Assembly (NCBI GenBank): GCA_011037195.1
Contig: JAAEAF010002668.1
Span: forward strand, 27,184 to 91,183
Source of the DNA: Triatoma infestans
Lineage: Eukaryota > Arthropoda > Insecta > Hemiptera > Reduviidae
Length of the DNA stretch: 64,000 nucleotides
Direction of reading: 5' to 3'
The notes beneath the pieces were generated by a model. It searched no databases. It was not told the origin of the DNA and saw only the letters and a program-made list of their open reading frames with translations. Position numbers and translations under genes: made by a program. Each line of letters starts with the position of its first letter. The first letter of the stretch is position 1. Shown here one piece after another: positions 46,360 through 56,445 of this stretch.

Positions 46360-46367
46360 TATAAATA
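46360..46367 (+). promoter_or_regulatory. TATA box of LTR L2
   Basis: TATAAATA preceded by a GC-rich ccccgccgg. Transcription would start near 46390. Confidence 0.8.
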
Positions 46368-46521
46368 GTGGGACCGCAGAGAGTTGAGAGAGTTTTTTCC
46401 ATTTACAAACGAAGTCACTAGTTTATGAAAAGTGTATAGAAAGTAACAAAGTGAATTTTTGTGGTTTAAACTGTGAATTAATTATTATTAAGTGTTGTAT
46501 TTGTAATTTATTGTGTAAAAC

Positions 46522-46527
46522 AATAAA
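46522..46527 (+). terminator. Poly(A) signal of LTR L2
   Basis: AATAAA about 130 bp after the expected start, followed by a T-rich stretch; suits the R/U5 boundary. Confidence 0.7.
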
Positions 46528-47219
46528 TTGGTGTTTTTCTTATTGAAATTTAGAGTATTTTATCTATACGAACCCACTTAAAACTAGTTGCAGTCGCTAG
46601 TCTAGAGGGAAAACGCTACAATATATTTAACTCTCATTAATATGAAATAAATGATAGAATCTTATGGTAAATTCAAATAGAATTTTTAAAGAAAAACATC
46701 CTCAACCTACAAAAACTTCTCTTAAATGAATTTTATCGGAGAAATGTTTAAAAATAACTCATTTATTTTAAGGAAAATCAATTGTTGCCGTTTTTAAAAA
46801 AATCGCTAAAGTTTAAAAATTCATTCAGTATCTTGGTTGACATTTTTTGACCAATTTATTGCCAAGTCCCCTTGGTCTTAAACTTAAACGAAATATCGTA
46901 TTTAAAATTGTCTGCGATTTTTTTTTATGTTTCAGCTGTTCCGTATATCCTACAGACAGACACATACAACATCAATTTCAATTTTTTCAAACTCCCGTTG
47001 AAGAGGGGAACCTCAAAACCGAGATATTTCCGGCGGAAATTCAATATTGAAAATTTGACACAATTGTAATACTTACTGGAGGAAGTGAAAATAAAAATAT
47101 CTTTAGAAAAAGTTTATTTGGGCTTGCCATAGTAAAGGTGGAAGATATTATGATGCATGCACCAATGTAAACCATTCTTTGTAACTTTGAGTGGCGGCAC
47201 CTTGTGGCGGCAATTTTAA

Positions 47220-47597
47220 AACTTGACTGATAGCTCCCTCAGAACTATCCAAAATAGTTTTTCCCAGAAAAATGTTTCAAATAAATCCTTAATACATCTT
47301 TGGTCAGAAAATCTAGAAAAACTAAAAAAATAAAAATAGATTCGGTAAAGTCACATGTCCAATTGATGAATTTTGTCTGAAACGTTCATGACAGATTCAG
47401 TGGTACCGAGAGATGGAATATCAAGTTTTATGCTCCTTCTGATTTTTTGTTTATTGAGATATTTTTGTTCATACATAAAATTTGGATAAAATTTTCCTCA
47501 TAATTAGGAGACCTCTAAACATACATATATTTCCGGTGAAAACTCAACTTTCAAAAATTTGAAATACTTCCGCTTATCAGGGAGTAAGAGAAAACAA
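47220..47597 (+). repeat. Family 1 copy, forward, partial
   Basis: Starts in a module (agttttt-ccc-agaaaaatg), has tatttccggtgaaaactc and ends acttccgcttatcaggg, agtaagagaaaac. Confidence 0.75.
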
Positions 47598-47599
47598 AA

Positions 47600-48140
47600 C
47601 ATTATAAAAAAGAAAATTTTAACTGAAAAAATACATTAATAATATTTGTAAATTATACTTTTAATATTTACAAAGTAATTAAATGTGAAAATAATAATCA
47701 GGAACTAGAAAATCAGTAACTAGAGAATGCTTAGATCTGTGAGGAAGTGGTTGGGTGTAGCGGTGAAGGATTCGTGGAAGAGCCGTCATTAGAGCAAGAG
47801 AACAGCAGCAGCAGCAGCAGGTTGGTGGGTATTGTGTGTAACAAAGGAATGGAGAAGAGATCTTCATTTTAGTGGGAAAACCAAACCACCATCTCTACAC
47901 TTTACACAGTTGCTTGGCTCTTTGCTTGATATTTAGTAAAGCTCGTTTTACAACTACTGAAATTGCTCATACTTATTCACTTTGTATTTTATTGAAGCGA
48001 AAAATCTTGTTAACAACTAAGTTATATTAATGTTACCTTCAATAAATTAAATTAGTTTAGATTAATAAAACGCTTTTCTCTTAACAATGATACCAAGTGT
48101 TTACTTTCTCTTACTAACTAATATACCGCCACACCCCCAC
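47600..48140. other. Intergenic with (CAG)n tract, no gene seen
   Basis: A (CAG)6-7 tract at about 47802-47820. The overlapping 62-codon minus frame has a Cys run from the same tract and is not a credible gene. Confidence 0.5.
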
Positions 48141-48144
48141 TAAT

Positions 48145-48910
48145 ATCACATTTTTTTCAGAAAAATGTTTCAAATAAAAATGAAACGTTTCTATCTATGC
48201 AACAAACATACAAAGTTTAAAGAAAATCGCAGTAACCGTTTTCGAGAAAATTCCAAAAAATTCTAAATAAAAGTGATAGGTATTTATTGTGAGAAATAAA
48301 TGACATCAGTGTTGCCACTAATATCTTATTGGGCGAAGGTAAGACAGAGGTTATAATTAAGTTAGAGATAAGTGTATGCAATGTTATGTTAGTTCCCAAG
48401 TTACTTTTTGTTGTAATTATATGCTTTTTTTACTAATGTTTTATGCGTTATTGCTCTATGCCCAATCCTATTCCTTAAGAAACTTATGAACTATAACATT
48501 ATGTGTGTGTGGATAATATATGAAGTTTAGAGAAAATCGCTAGGAGCCGTTTTCAAGAAAATCACGAAACACTGGAAAACAAAACATTCGGTAAAGTCAC
48601 ACTTCTGGTCGATGGATTTTGTCCGAAATCTTCGTGTCTGATGCAGTGGTAGGAACTAAACGGCATACCAAGTTTACGCTTCCTACGACTTTTCTTTTTT
48701 GAGATATTCTCTCACAAAAACCCCTGAATGAATTTTCTTAAATGAATGTTCACTACATGTACGTAGTATATATAGAAAGCTTAAAGAAAATCGTTGGAGA
48801 AAAAAATTCGTAAATAAACTGAAAAATATATTCTATAAAGTGGAGGACTTCAAAACACGTATTTCCGGTGAAAACTCGATATCGAAAATATGACGTGATC
48901 GCAATAGAAT
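48145..48910 (+). repeat. Family 1 copy, forward
   Basis: gtttcaaataaaaatg, cacttctggtcgatgg, gtatttccggtgaaaactc and gaaaatatgacgtgatcg; hairpin lost. An inserted 150-bp unrelated stretch lies at 48300-48490. Confidence 0.7.
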
Positions 48911-49340
48911 ATTAGAAGGTCAAAAGTTATAAACTCGATTTATGTCATGTTTAATATGAGCTGTGTATTTAAATATTGATTTTTTTTAACAGAAGTTTAA
49001 CAAGATTAATTACGTGATAAGCTCGACTTTCTCCGCCCACATATACTCATATGTATATGTTCCATAATTTTTAATCCTATACACACGCACTATATAGAAC
49101 GCATGCGCATAATAAATACATAACAGGCCAAATGAAGATCTAAACAATTATTGAAGTAAAGAAATATTCAAGTTATCATTTTAAATAATCGATAACCACT
49201 TTCTTATACTATAATTCCGAATAATTTTTTTTGTATTTCTTCGCATTTTTTCTCAAATTCTTTCTAGTAAGAATGTAGTTGTAAATTATCAAAATAGGAT
49301 GTTCTATGTGCTAAAGATGGGAGGGTAAGCAAACCCTAAA
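48910..49340. other. Intergenic, no gene seen
   Basis: AT-rich, nothing recognised. Confidence 0.4.
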
Positions 49341-49800
49341 GCCACTCTGAGCCCATATAGCTACCCCCCCCTAAAAACATTAACAACTACCTGGTCTAAA
49401 ACAAGAACTCAGATCCGGCACTAACCCACCTAAGATTCACTATGGTTCGGACAAACCGAACTATAAACTTAAAGGGAAATAGGTCTTAAGCTCTTCCGAC
49501 ACCCTGTTCCGACTAAAGATCCTGAAAACCCAATTTCCTTACAACACAAGCAATCTGTCCTAAGATGGATGGGTGCTTCTTCCTCTGTTCTTCCAAACTC
49601 TACAAAAAGTGGTCTGGCATGAGCAGCGCCTTCCACCACGTAAAGATGTCTCCGGGCCAGTAAGGGATCCGGACAAGATGCCTTTCCCGTTAGCTCTGTC
49701 CGGACCCTCAATGAGCATCTTAGACTGGGGACAACCCACTGAACTCATCCATAGCGATGAATACTGTGAAGCCGGCCATACCTGGAAGAATTTTTTTTTG
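49340..49800 (-). mobile_element. GC-richer insertion of unknown type
   Basis: About 460 bp clearly GC-richer than its surroundings, flanked by aaaccctaa at 49331-49339 and 49801-49809, a possible 9-bp target duplication. On the minus strand an 80-codon frame (49711-49469) reads LLARRHLYVVEGAAHARPLF and LRTDCLCCKEIGFSG; no family was recognised with confidence. It could be a truncated transposon or a captured gene piece. Strand is that of the frame. Confidence 0.4.
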
Positions 49801-49809
49801 AAACCCTAA

Positions 49810-50640
49810 TAAATATTATTTTAAGAATATTAAAATATTTTTTTCTCTACTTTCCAAAAATACGATAGACAATTAAGTAGTTAATATAAATAATTTTGAT
49901 TCTCTGACGTCTTAATATCAAAAAGAATTTTTTTCGTCTATTAATTAACCCAGATATCCAATAGGAACATGGTCTGTTTGCTTTTGACGAGAGAGTAAAT
50001 GGAATTATGATATGCGTGTAATGAAAATAAATGAAAGAGGGTCAATGGTAGTAGTGTGCTTGGTATATCTAGTCTATCGGATTGCCGTGGTTTTCCAGTT
50101 ATTGGTTATATTGAGAGAGAGAGACAGACAGACAGAGAGAAGAGAACAGAAATGTACAGAGGATGGCCCGGGCCACTAATATACAGTAGCAGATGTAATT
50201 TCGAGAGAGACGATTGTCAGATTCTGTGACCAAACTAAATAGGCAGGGCTAATAGACAGACAAACTGTTTACAGCAAATATTTCGAAACAATTCTGTTTT
50301 GTTACAGTTAATTTTTGTAGGAAATTGAAAATTAAAACTAAAGGGCATTAGCTATGTGAGTTATTAGTTGTAAAAAAGTTTTATTTCATTTTATTATTAC
50401 AACCTGTATACGTGAAATGCATGTCACTGATTGTTGCACTGGATTTCCTGGGTCTCAGCGCCACAATCTGTAAGCTTTTGAGTGGAGCCAACTAGTGCTG
50501 GAACTCTGGGTATGAATCTCCAGGGAGGTTAGTGATTAGGAGGTCGTGAAGCCAACGACGTGGAGAATTGTCAGGATGGATGGATATAGATAGTAAGGAT
50601 TGTTCAGTTGGAATTGGAACGCTTAGATCATTGTGGCAAT
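49810..50640. other. Intergenic, no gene seen
   Basis: GA-rich microsatellite at 50115-50145. 50440-50640 may be the unreadable 5' part of the LINE that follows. Confidence 0.4.
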
Positions 50641-51895
50641 TAAGAAAACGAAGTATGGATTAGGTAGTTAATGAAGGGTATACGGAAGTGTTTGTGAAGA
50701 GTTAAATTTGAGACCTAATAGGGAAAAAAAGAAGAACTAATTGGTGGAATGAAGAAGTTAAAGAGGAAGTAAAAAAAGAAAAAGTTAACATTGAAAAGTA
50801 ACAAAGCAGTAAGAATAAAAGAGACATGCAACATTACGTCAGATGTAGAAATGAAGCTAAACAGTTTGGAAGAGAAGTAAAAATACATAGCTGGCAAGAT
50901 TTTGGAATTAGTATGCGGGATAACTACTAGGATAATGTTAAGCGTTTTTGACAGATTGTCAATTCTTTGAGAGGAAAAAGGGGTAACCCAATAAGAAATG
51001 TAAAGAATCAGAACGGAAAATCAGTGTTAACAGATCCCAAAGAAATTTGGAATAAATGGAGGGAATTCTATGTCAGTAGATTTCGCTATGATGAGCGCAT
51101 TAGATCCGGGAGAAGTAACAGTGATGAAGAGAAAAATGACAGTTTTAGATAAGCAGACGGATGAATCGATATGGGAAGTAGAGATGGAGTTAGCGCTGGA
51201 AGGTATAGAAGCAATAAAAGCTTCAGGAATTGATAAATATAGACCCAGAATTTGTGAAATAGCAGTGAAGAAGCCTGAGCTAGCGAAGAAACTACAAATA
51301 CAATGCTATCATTCCTATTCATAAAAAATGAAATCCTAAAAAAATACAGACCCATATACCTCAGCCCGGTCATATATAAGATGTTGTTGTGGTGGTTGGT
51401 TCCGCAGAGCTAGAAAGCATCATTTTCCGTGGTAGCCTGCTTCATTTTGTGGTCATCGACCGGTTCGGCGCGTCGCCCTGCTTCAGGATGCGTTGTCAGG
51501 CAGTGTGATAACACAGACTTGCAAGAGAACACTTTGTGTATAAACTGATTTGCTCTGTGCAAGTCTGTGTTATCACACTGTCTGACAAACGCATCCTGAA
51601 GATGGGCGAACGCCCGAAACCGGTCGATGACCACCAAATGAAGCAGGCTACCACGGAAAATGTCTCTGATATATAAGAGACCTTGAAAACAAATTACGAA
51701 AGCTCGTGGAAGATGATCTAGAAGAAGAACAAGTAGCTTATAGACCATGAAGGCAAAAGATAACATCTTCACTTTGAGAACGATCTTGGAAAAAGCCGGG
51801 ATAAAGGGAAAAGTAAACATACCTGGCATTTCTAGACTTGGAAGCGCCTTTCGATTCAGTACGTAGACAGGAGACATGGAAAAACTACAAAATTT
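50640..51895 (+). pseudogene. LINE ORF2 fragment: linker and first part of RT, interrupted
   Basis: Plus strand: RRTNWWNEEVKEEVKKEK, HYVRCRNEAKQFGREVK, SLRGKRGNPIRNVKNQNGK, EIWNKWREFYVSRF (the pre-RT linker), EMELALEGIEAIKASGIDKY (RT block 1), then IPIHKK and YLSPVIYK. A Family 2 element (51382-51668) then interrupts it, and it resumes with KRLENKLRKLVEDDLEEEQ, VAYRP and, in other frames, AFLDLEAPFDSVRRQE (motif A). It ends in RT before motif B, at the junction with Family 1. Many stops. It is the type of LINE whose RT carries FLDLEKAFDSV. Confidence 0.85.
51382..51668. mobile_element. Family 2 element inside a LINE
   Basis: Flanked by an exact 10-bp duplication, atatataaga (51372-51381, 51669-51678). 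Removing it and one duplicate restores the LINE reading frame across VIYKRLENKL, proof that it is a discrete insertion. Here the unpaired tail (tgttgttgtggtggttggtt) is on the left, so the element is inverted relative to 41694-41984. Arms lie at about 51421-51532 and 51557-51668. Confidence 0.92.
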
Positions 51896-52035
51896 CAGGT
51901 AAAGTCGCACTTCCGGTTAATGGATTTTGACTGAAACTTTTTTTTTATTTTGAGCTTGTTATGATTCTTCGTTTTTGAGATGATTACGTTCACTGTCTCA
52001 CACACACACATGCGGGCAGACTATTCACTGAAAAC
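51895..52035 (+). repeat. Family 1 copy, forward, split by another Family 1 copy (left part)
   Basis: gcacttccggttaatgg, CA tract and cactgaaaacatttttt. The same copy goes on at 53010 with ctgcactcaggtgtatg and tatttccggtgaaaaattg to about 53105. Confidence 0.8.
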
Positions 52036-53009
52036 ATTTTTACTTTCTCTTACTCCTAGTAAGAGGAAGTATTGTAATCGTGTCAAATTTTCGATATTGC
52101 GTTTTGACCGGAAATATCCGTTTTGAGGTCCCCTGAGTCCAAATAAGTGGTTTTTAGCAAATGGTCTGTGTGTGTGTGTGTGTGTATGTGTATGTATATG
52201 TATATGAACAGCATAGCTCAAAAACAAAAAATCGTAGAAAGTTCGAACTTGATATTCCGTTTAGTTATCACCATGGGATCCGACAATGGGTCAACTGTCA
52301 AAATTCCTCAACCGGAAGTACCACTTTACTAGTTAGCTTTTTTACGTTTTTGCGATTTTTTCAAAAATGGCTCCAACGATTTTCTTCAAACTTGGTATAT
52401 CAACTACACTCACTAACAACTACAACTTTTATTTGAAACATTTCTCCGGCAAAATTCATTTAAGGGCCCTTCTGGGGGAGAGGTGGGGTTAAGTTTTCAT
52501 CTAAAGTGCTATTTCAGTTTATTAGACAATTCTGCCATCTAAATAATGTTAATTAGAATTGAATATGCGTTTACTTTACCAGTTTACTAAATGATTTTTT
52601 TCACTTTTTCGCGATTTTCTCAAAAATGGCTCCGATGATTTTCTTTAAACTTGTAATATAAACTAAACATGCAAAGATCTACAGTATTTATTTAAAACAT
52701 TTCTCTGGAAAAATTCATTTAAGGGCACTTTTAGAGGAGAGGTGGGGTTACAGCCTCCTCTAAAGTGCTATCATAGTTGACTATACAATTCTATCATCCA
52801 AACAAAATTAATTAGAAATAAATAGATTGGTAAAATTCTGAGTTTCAAGAAAATTAGTAAACCGGAAGTGCGCTTTTACTGAACAGTTTTTCAGTTTTCG
52901 ACGAATTTCGTTAAATTTGTTTCACAAACTATAAAATTTGTCAATTATAATTTTGAGAACTGGAGTAATAGAAAGTTGTGTGAGTGTTTCACACCAGATT
53001 TTTTTTTTC
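52036..53009 (-). repeat. Family 1, complete inverted copy inserted in a forward copy
   Basis: From tactttctcttactcctag to gagtgtttcacaccagattt, about 970 bp with CCGGAAGT boxes at 52312 and 52862 and a TG tract. It sits in a T-run of the host copy, so both termini are defined by the host sequence: hairpin end at 52036-52040, other end in the T-run at 53000-53009. Confidence 0.88.
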
Positions 53010-53105
53010 TGCACTCAGGTGTATGCTCTCAGGATTCTCAAAATATGTATTTCCGGTGAAAAATTGGACGCTATAACAAAATAATTTCTCTTACAGCGCT
53101 TGAGC
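53010..53105 (+). repeat. Family 1 host copy, right part
   Basis: Continuation of 51895-52035 after the nested copy; hairpin degraded (aatttctcttacagcgc). Confidence 0.75.
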
Positions 53106-53580
53106 TTACATAAAATAAAACCCTGAGACGGAAGGAGATATCTTTTCCGCTTTTCTTTTTTTTTCCTGTTTGTCATCGCTCCTCACTGTGCAAAGCTGAA
53201 TAGATATTACCTACTTACATTATATGCATGCATCAGATAACACACCACTGAGATAATACATAATCGATTATCTTACCTTTGTAGTACACATTTTATATCT
53301 TGTAGATGCGATCTTATTCTTGTTTGTATTGCAAGACTATCTCTATTTCCAAAGCTTTCTTTTATAACTTAGATCTTATATATTTTATGAATCATCCCTA
53401 TTTGTTAGGATTCAATATAATTCAAAATCACTTTAGGATTTTTCTTTTATGAAAGAATTGTCAAACAAACCTTTATGTTTAATGAAAATCACTGGTTGGA
53501 TTTTGAACAAAAATTTCTTAGCAAATTCTCTGCGGTAATAACCAAACAGTTAATCAAGTTCGATTCCCGTTTTTAAAACC
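53105..53580. other. Intergenic, no gene seen
   Basis: AT-rich, no repeat recognised. Confidence 0.4.
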
Positions 53581-54076
53581 TAGTGAAAATGAAGTATTTA
53601 GGCCCGGTTGATGGATTTTTACCCTCCTATCAGGTGTGGAGAACATACCTGAAATACATACTTTCGGGTCCGCTGAATACGAAAAAAATATGTTTTAGCG
53701 TAGGGTCTGTGTGTATGTGTGTGTCTGTGTATGTTTTAACAGAACATCCCAAAAACGAAAAGCCGCAGGAAGCTCAAACTTTATATTCCGTTTAGATACT
53801 ACCACCGCATCAGACACGAAGATTTCGGACAAAATCCATCCACCGGAAGTGCAACTTTACTAAAAAGGTTTTTTTTTTTTTCAGTATTTCGTGATTTTCT
53901 TGAAAACAGCTCCCAGCGATTTTCTCTAAACTTCGTATATTATCCACACACACATAATATTTTAATAGATTTTTTTTGGCGCACTCTGGAGACGTCATAA
54001 CAAATATTTCCGGTGTGAACTTAAATTTTTATTACGATCGCAATATTTCCTTCTACTAGGAGTCACAGAATGTAAA
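53580..54076. repeat. Family 1: inverted piece in front of a forward 3' end
   Basis: 53640-53965 is inverted (TG tract, caccggaagtgcaac at 53840, gattttctctaaacttcg); 53967-54076 is forward (atatttccggtgtgaac, atttccttctactagg, cagaatgtaaaa). Confidence 0.75.
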
Positions 54077-54690
54077 AATATATGTAAATGCAATGAAAGG
54101 GAATTTTAAAGTTACACTGAAAACAGTGTTGCTAAAATTAATTCCAGTTATATATATATATATATATATATCTTGTGTCTGTTATACAGTTGTTTAAAAA
54201 AGAAAATTTGCATCTGTAACCAAACTTTTTATCCCCCCCCCATGCTGCTGTTTTAAATATTCTCCTTTCTTCTAACAGAGAATAAATATATTTTTTTCCA
54301 AACTTAAATCTTATTATGTAAAAGTTTTCGGTAAATCCTCCACAGAATTAATTTTTTTTATAAATCCAATGATGGTGTTATTATTTTACAGACTTTAAAA
54401 TTTTAAGTTGGTAACATTTGGTAAAATTAGGTTGGTAACATTTGTTGACTGAGTTTATTCAGTTGTTATTATGGAAAATGTATTGTTTGTTTACAATTTA
54501 TTTTATATGTAATTAATCTGTCTTTTCTAATTATAACAGATGTTTGTATTTGATAGTCATAGTTGTTTAAATAGTAAATTAATTTTGTTTATTCAACTAT
54601 CAGAGTTAATATCCATTGCAGTTCATCTTTAGTTCATATTCAAATAATAATGATAGCCATATTTCTATGTAATTAGTGTAAGATGTTCAA
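54077..54690. other. Intergenic, no gene seen
   Basis: TA microsatellite at 54151-54170 and a short direct repeat, gttggtaacatttg, at 54408 and 54433. Confidence 0.45.
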
Positions 54691-55920
54691 ACGTCTTTAC
54701 AAAATCATTTGGAGACATCTTTAAAAACAATCGCTAAAGATTGGGAAAAAAGAATTGGTAAAGTTACGATTCTATTTCATTGAATAGCAAGCCCCAATCT
54801 ACTTTCATCAAAATTTATAAACAATTTAAATTCAAGACCAATCTCACAGATTCCCCAGAAAAATCCCAAAATGAATTATTTCCGAGAGAAAATGCTTCAA
54901 ATAAAAGTGATAGGTTTTATATAATACGTATGTGCTGTTAATATATCAAGTTTAAAGAAAACGCTTGGAACCGTTTTCGAAAAACGTTCGTTTCCGAAAC
55001 ACTGAGAAATCTATCTGTAAAGTTGTATTTCCGGTTTACCGATTTTTTTTTCAAACCTGGAATTATAGCATTGCATTTATATTTACCTTAAAGTAACCCA
55101 AATGAATTTCCGTAGAAACATGTTTCAAATAAAGGAGCTAACCTTCTATGAATGTTGTAAATACGCAAATTTTAAAGAACATCGCGTAAATGTAAAAAAA
55201 ACAAAAAAACAATCAAAATATTAGGAAGCATCAGTAGTTTGGTAAAAAAAACAAAAAAAAACGAACGTTTCGCCTATATTGCAATAGGCTTCTTCAGGTT
55301 AATTAGTGGTTTTATTTGAAAAGTGATAGAAGAGGGTCTTTGTATGTTTAGTCAAATTCAATGAAATCCATCGAATGTTTTTATGAAGAAAATTGCAGAA
55401 AACTAAAAAAAAAAAACTATTCAGTAAAAATGCACTTCCGGAGTCTACAGAGTTTCGTCAAATTCGGAATTTTGGCAGGAGGGGAATATAACCCTCCCCT
55501 TCCCCCAAAAATTTCCCTTAAATGAATTTTTCCTGGAAAAATATTTCAAATAAAAGTGAGTAACTCTTTAGTGGGTAGTTGAATAAGTTTAAAGAAAATC
55601 GTTGAGGCCGTTTTCGAGAATATCGCCAAAAAAAACCTGAAAAAATTCATTCTGTAGAGTAGTAGTTCCAGTTGAGGAATTTTTACCCGATAACTTCTAG
55701 TTGTATCCTATGATGATACCTAAACTGTAGTTTGAAATGGAATTCCTTGGAATTTCAGTTTTTGAAGCTATGCTGTTCACATACATACATACACACACAC
55801 ACACCCACAGACCATTCTCTGAAAAAAGACTTTTTTTTTGGACTCAGAGGATCTCAAAACATGTATTTCCGGTAAAAACTCGATAACGAAAATTTGACAC
55901 GATTACAATATTTTCTCTAA
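54690..55920 (+). repeat. Family 1 copy, forward, multi-module
   Basis: Three or four modules (tttccggtttaccg at 55028; gcacttccggagtc at 55433; mutated gttccagttgagg at 55665), CA tract at 55793, gtatttccggtaaaaac and gacacgattacaatat at the end. A 100-bp unrelated piece lies at 55205-55315. Confidence 0.78.
55255..55300 (-). other. Stem-loop with CTGAAGA...GAAACGTT core
   Basis: Minus strand: cctgaaga, stem gcctat/ataggc with loop tgcaat, then gaaacgttcg. It has the conserved CUGANGA and GAAA strings of a hammerhead around a helix II. Helices I and III and the cleavage site could not be closed. Confidence 0.45.
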
Positions 55921-56440
55921 TTTAAAATAAGCATGTTGTTTACCAAATCTCTTATTTCTGCAACTTAACAGAAATAATTGATCATATATTTGGAATCCTT
56001 GAAAAAAAATTAAGTACGGTATCATTATTTTTCTGTTATATATGGCGTCCCATTCCAAGACCAATTTATCATCCTGTATATATGGCAACATGTTTTCCTA
56101 TAATGATATTCATACGACCTTATTAAAAATACCATCATATTTTATGTCCATACCATAATATATATTAAATAAAAGATTTGAAAAAAAGAAAAACAGTTTA
56201 GAAGTAATGTAAAACTTTAGTATGTAATGTGAAACATTCACACGTTTTCACATATTTTCTTCACGCTTGGCATTATTACTAAAATTTTACTTATATATTA
56301 TATAATTTTAACATGGCTTAAGGAAACTGTGCATTATCTGCAGTTGCTAGTTACCAGAACATTGTCGCTTCTTGAATGTGATTACATGGTAGACAATCAG
56401 AGGCTTGGTCTTACCAAAACTGAAAAGTCAGTATATATAT
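55920..56440. other. Mostly unassigned
   Basis: A Family 1 left-end relic (atgtgaaacattcacacg) at 56227-56244. No gene. Confidence 0.45.
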
Positions 56441-56445
56441 ATATA

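Larger units (their letters stand above)
46229..46620 (+). mobile_element. Solo LTR, family L2, with visible promoter
   Basis: 392 bp from TGTAACG to CGCTACA (imperfect inverted ends), flanked by atat at 46225-46228 and 46621-46624, a 4-bp duplication as in Gypsy-type elements. In order it carries a heat-shock element (46339-46351), TATA box (46360) and AATAAA (46522), which set the plus orientation and a U3-R-U5 layout. Removing it restores the Family 1 sequence. No internal region. Confidence 0.9.
45866..47095 (+). repeat. Family 1 copy, forward, head to tail, hosting a solo LTR
   Basis: Starts gaatgaatcattcacacg only a few bases after the previous copy ends. The LTR at 46229-46620 splits ggcaaacatat / atatatttaactct. 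It ends atttccggcggaaattc, gacacaattgtaatac at about 47075. Confidence 0.8.

Noticed and set aside
49469..49711. P2X7-like C-terminal domain suggested by CLCCKEI
   Set aside because: Only a short Cys motif fits; the surrounding residues do not match the domain.
51410..51910. 166-codon minus frame
   Set aside because: Runs across the Family 2 palindrome and the antisense of LINE RT; no independent support.
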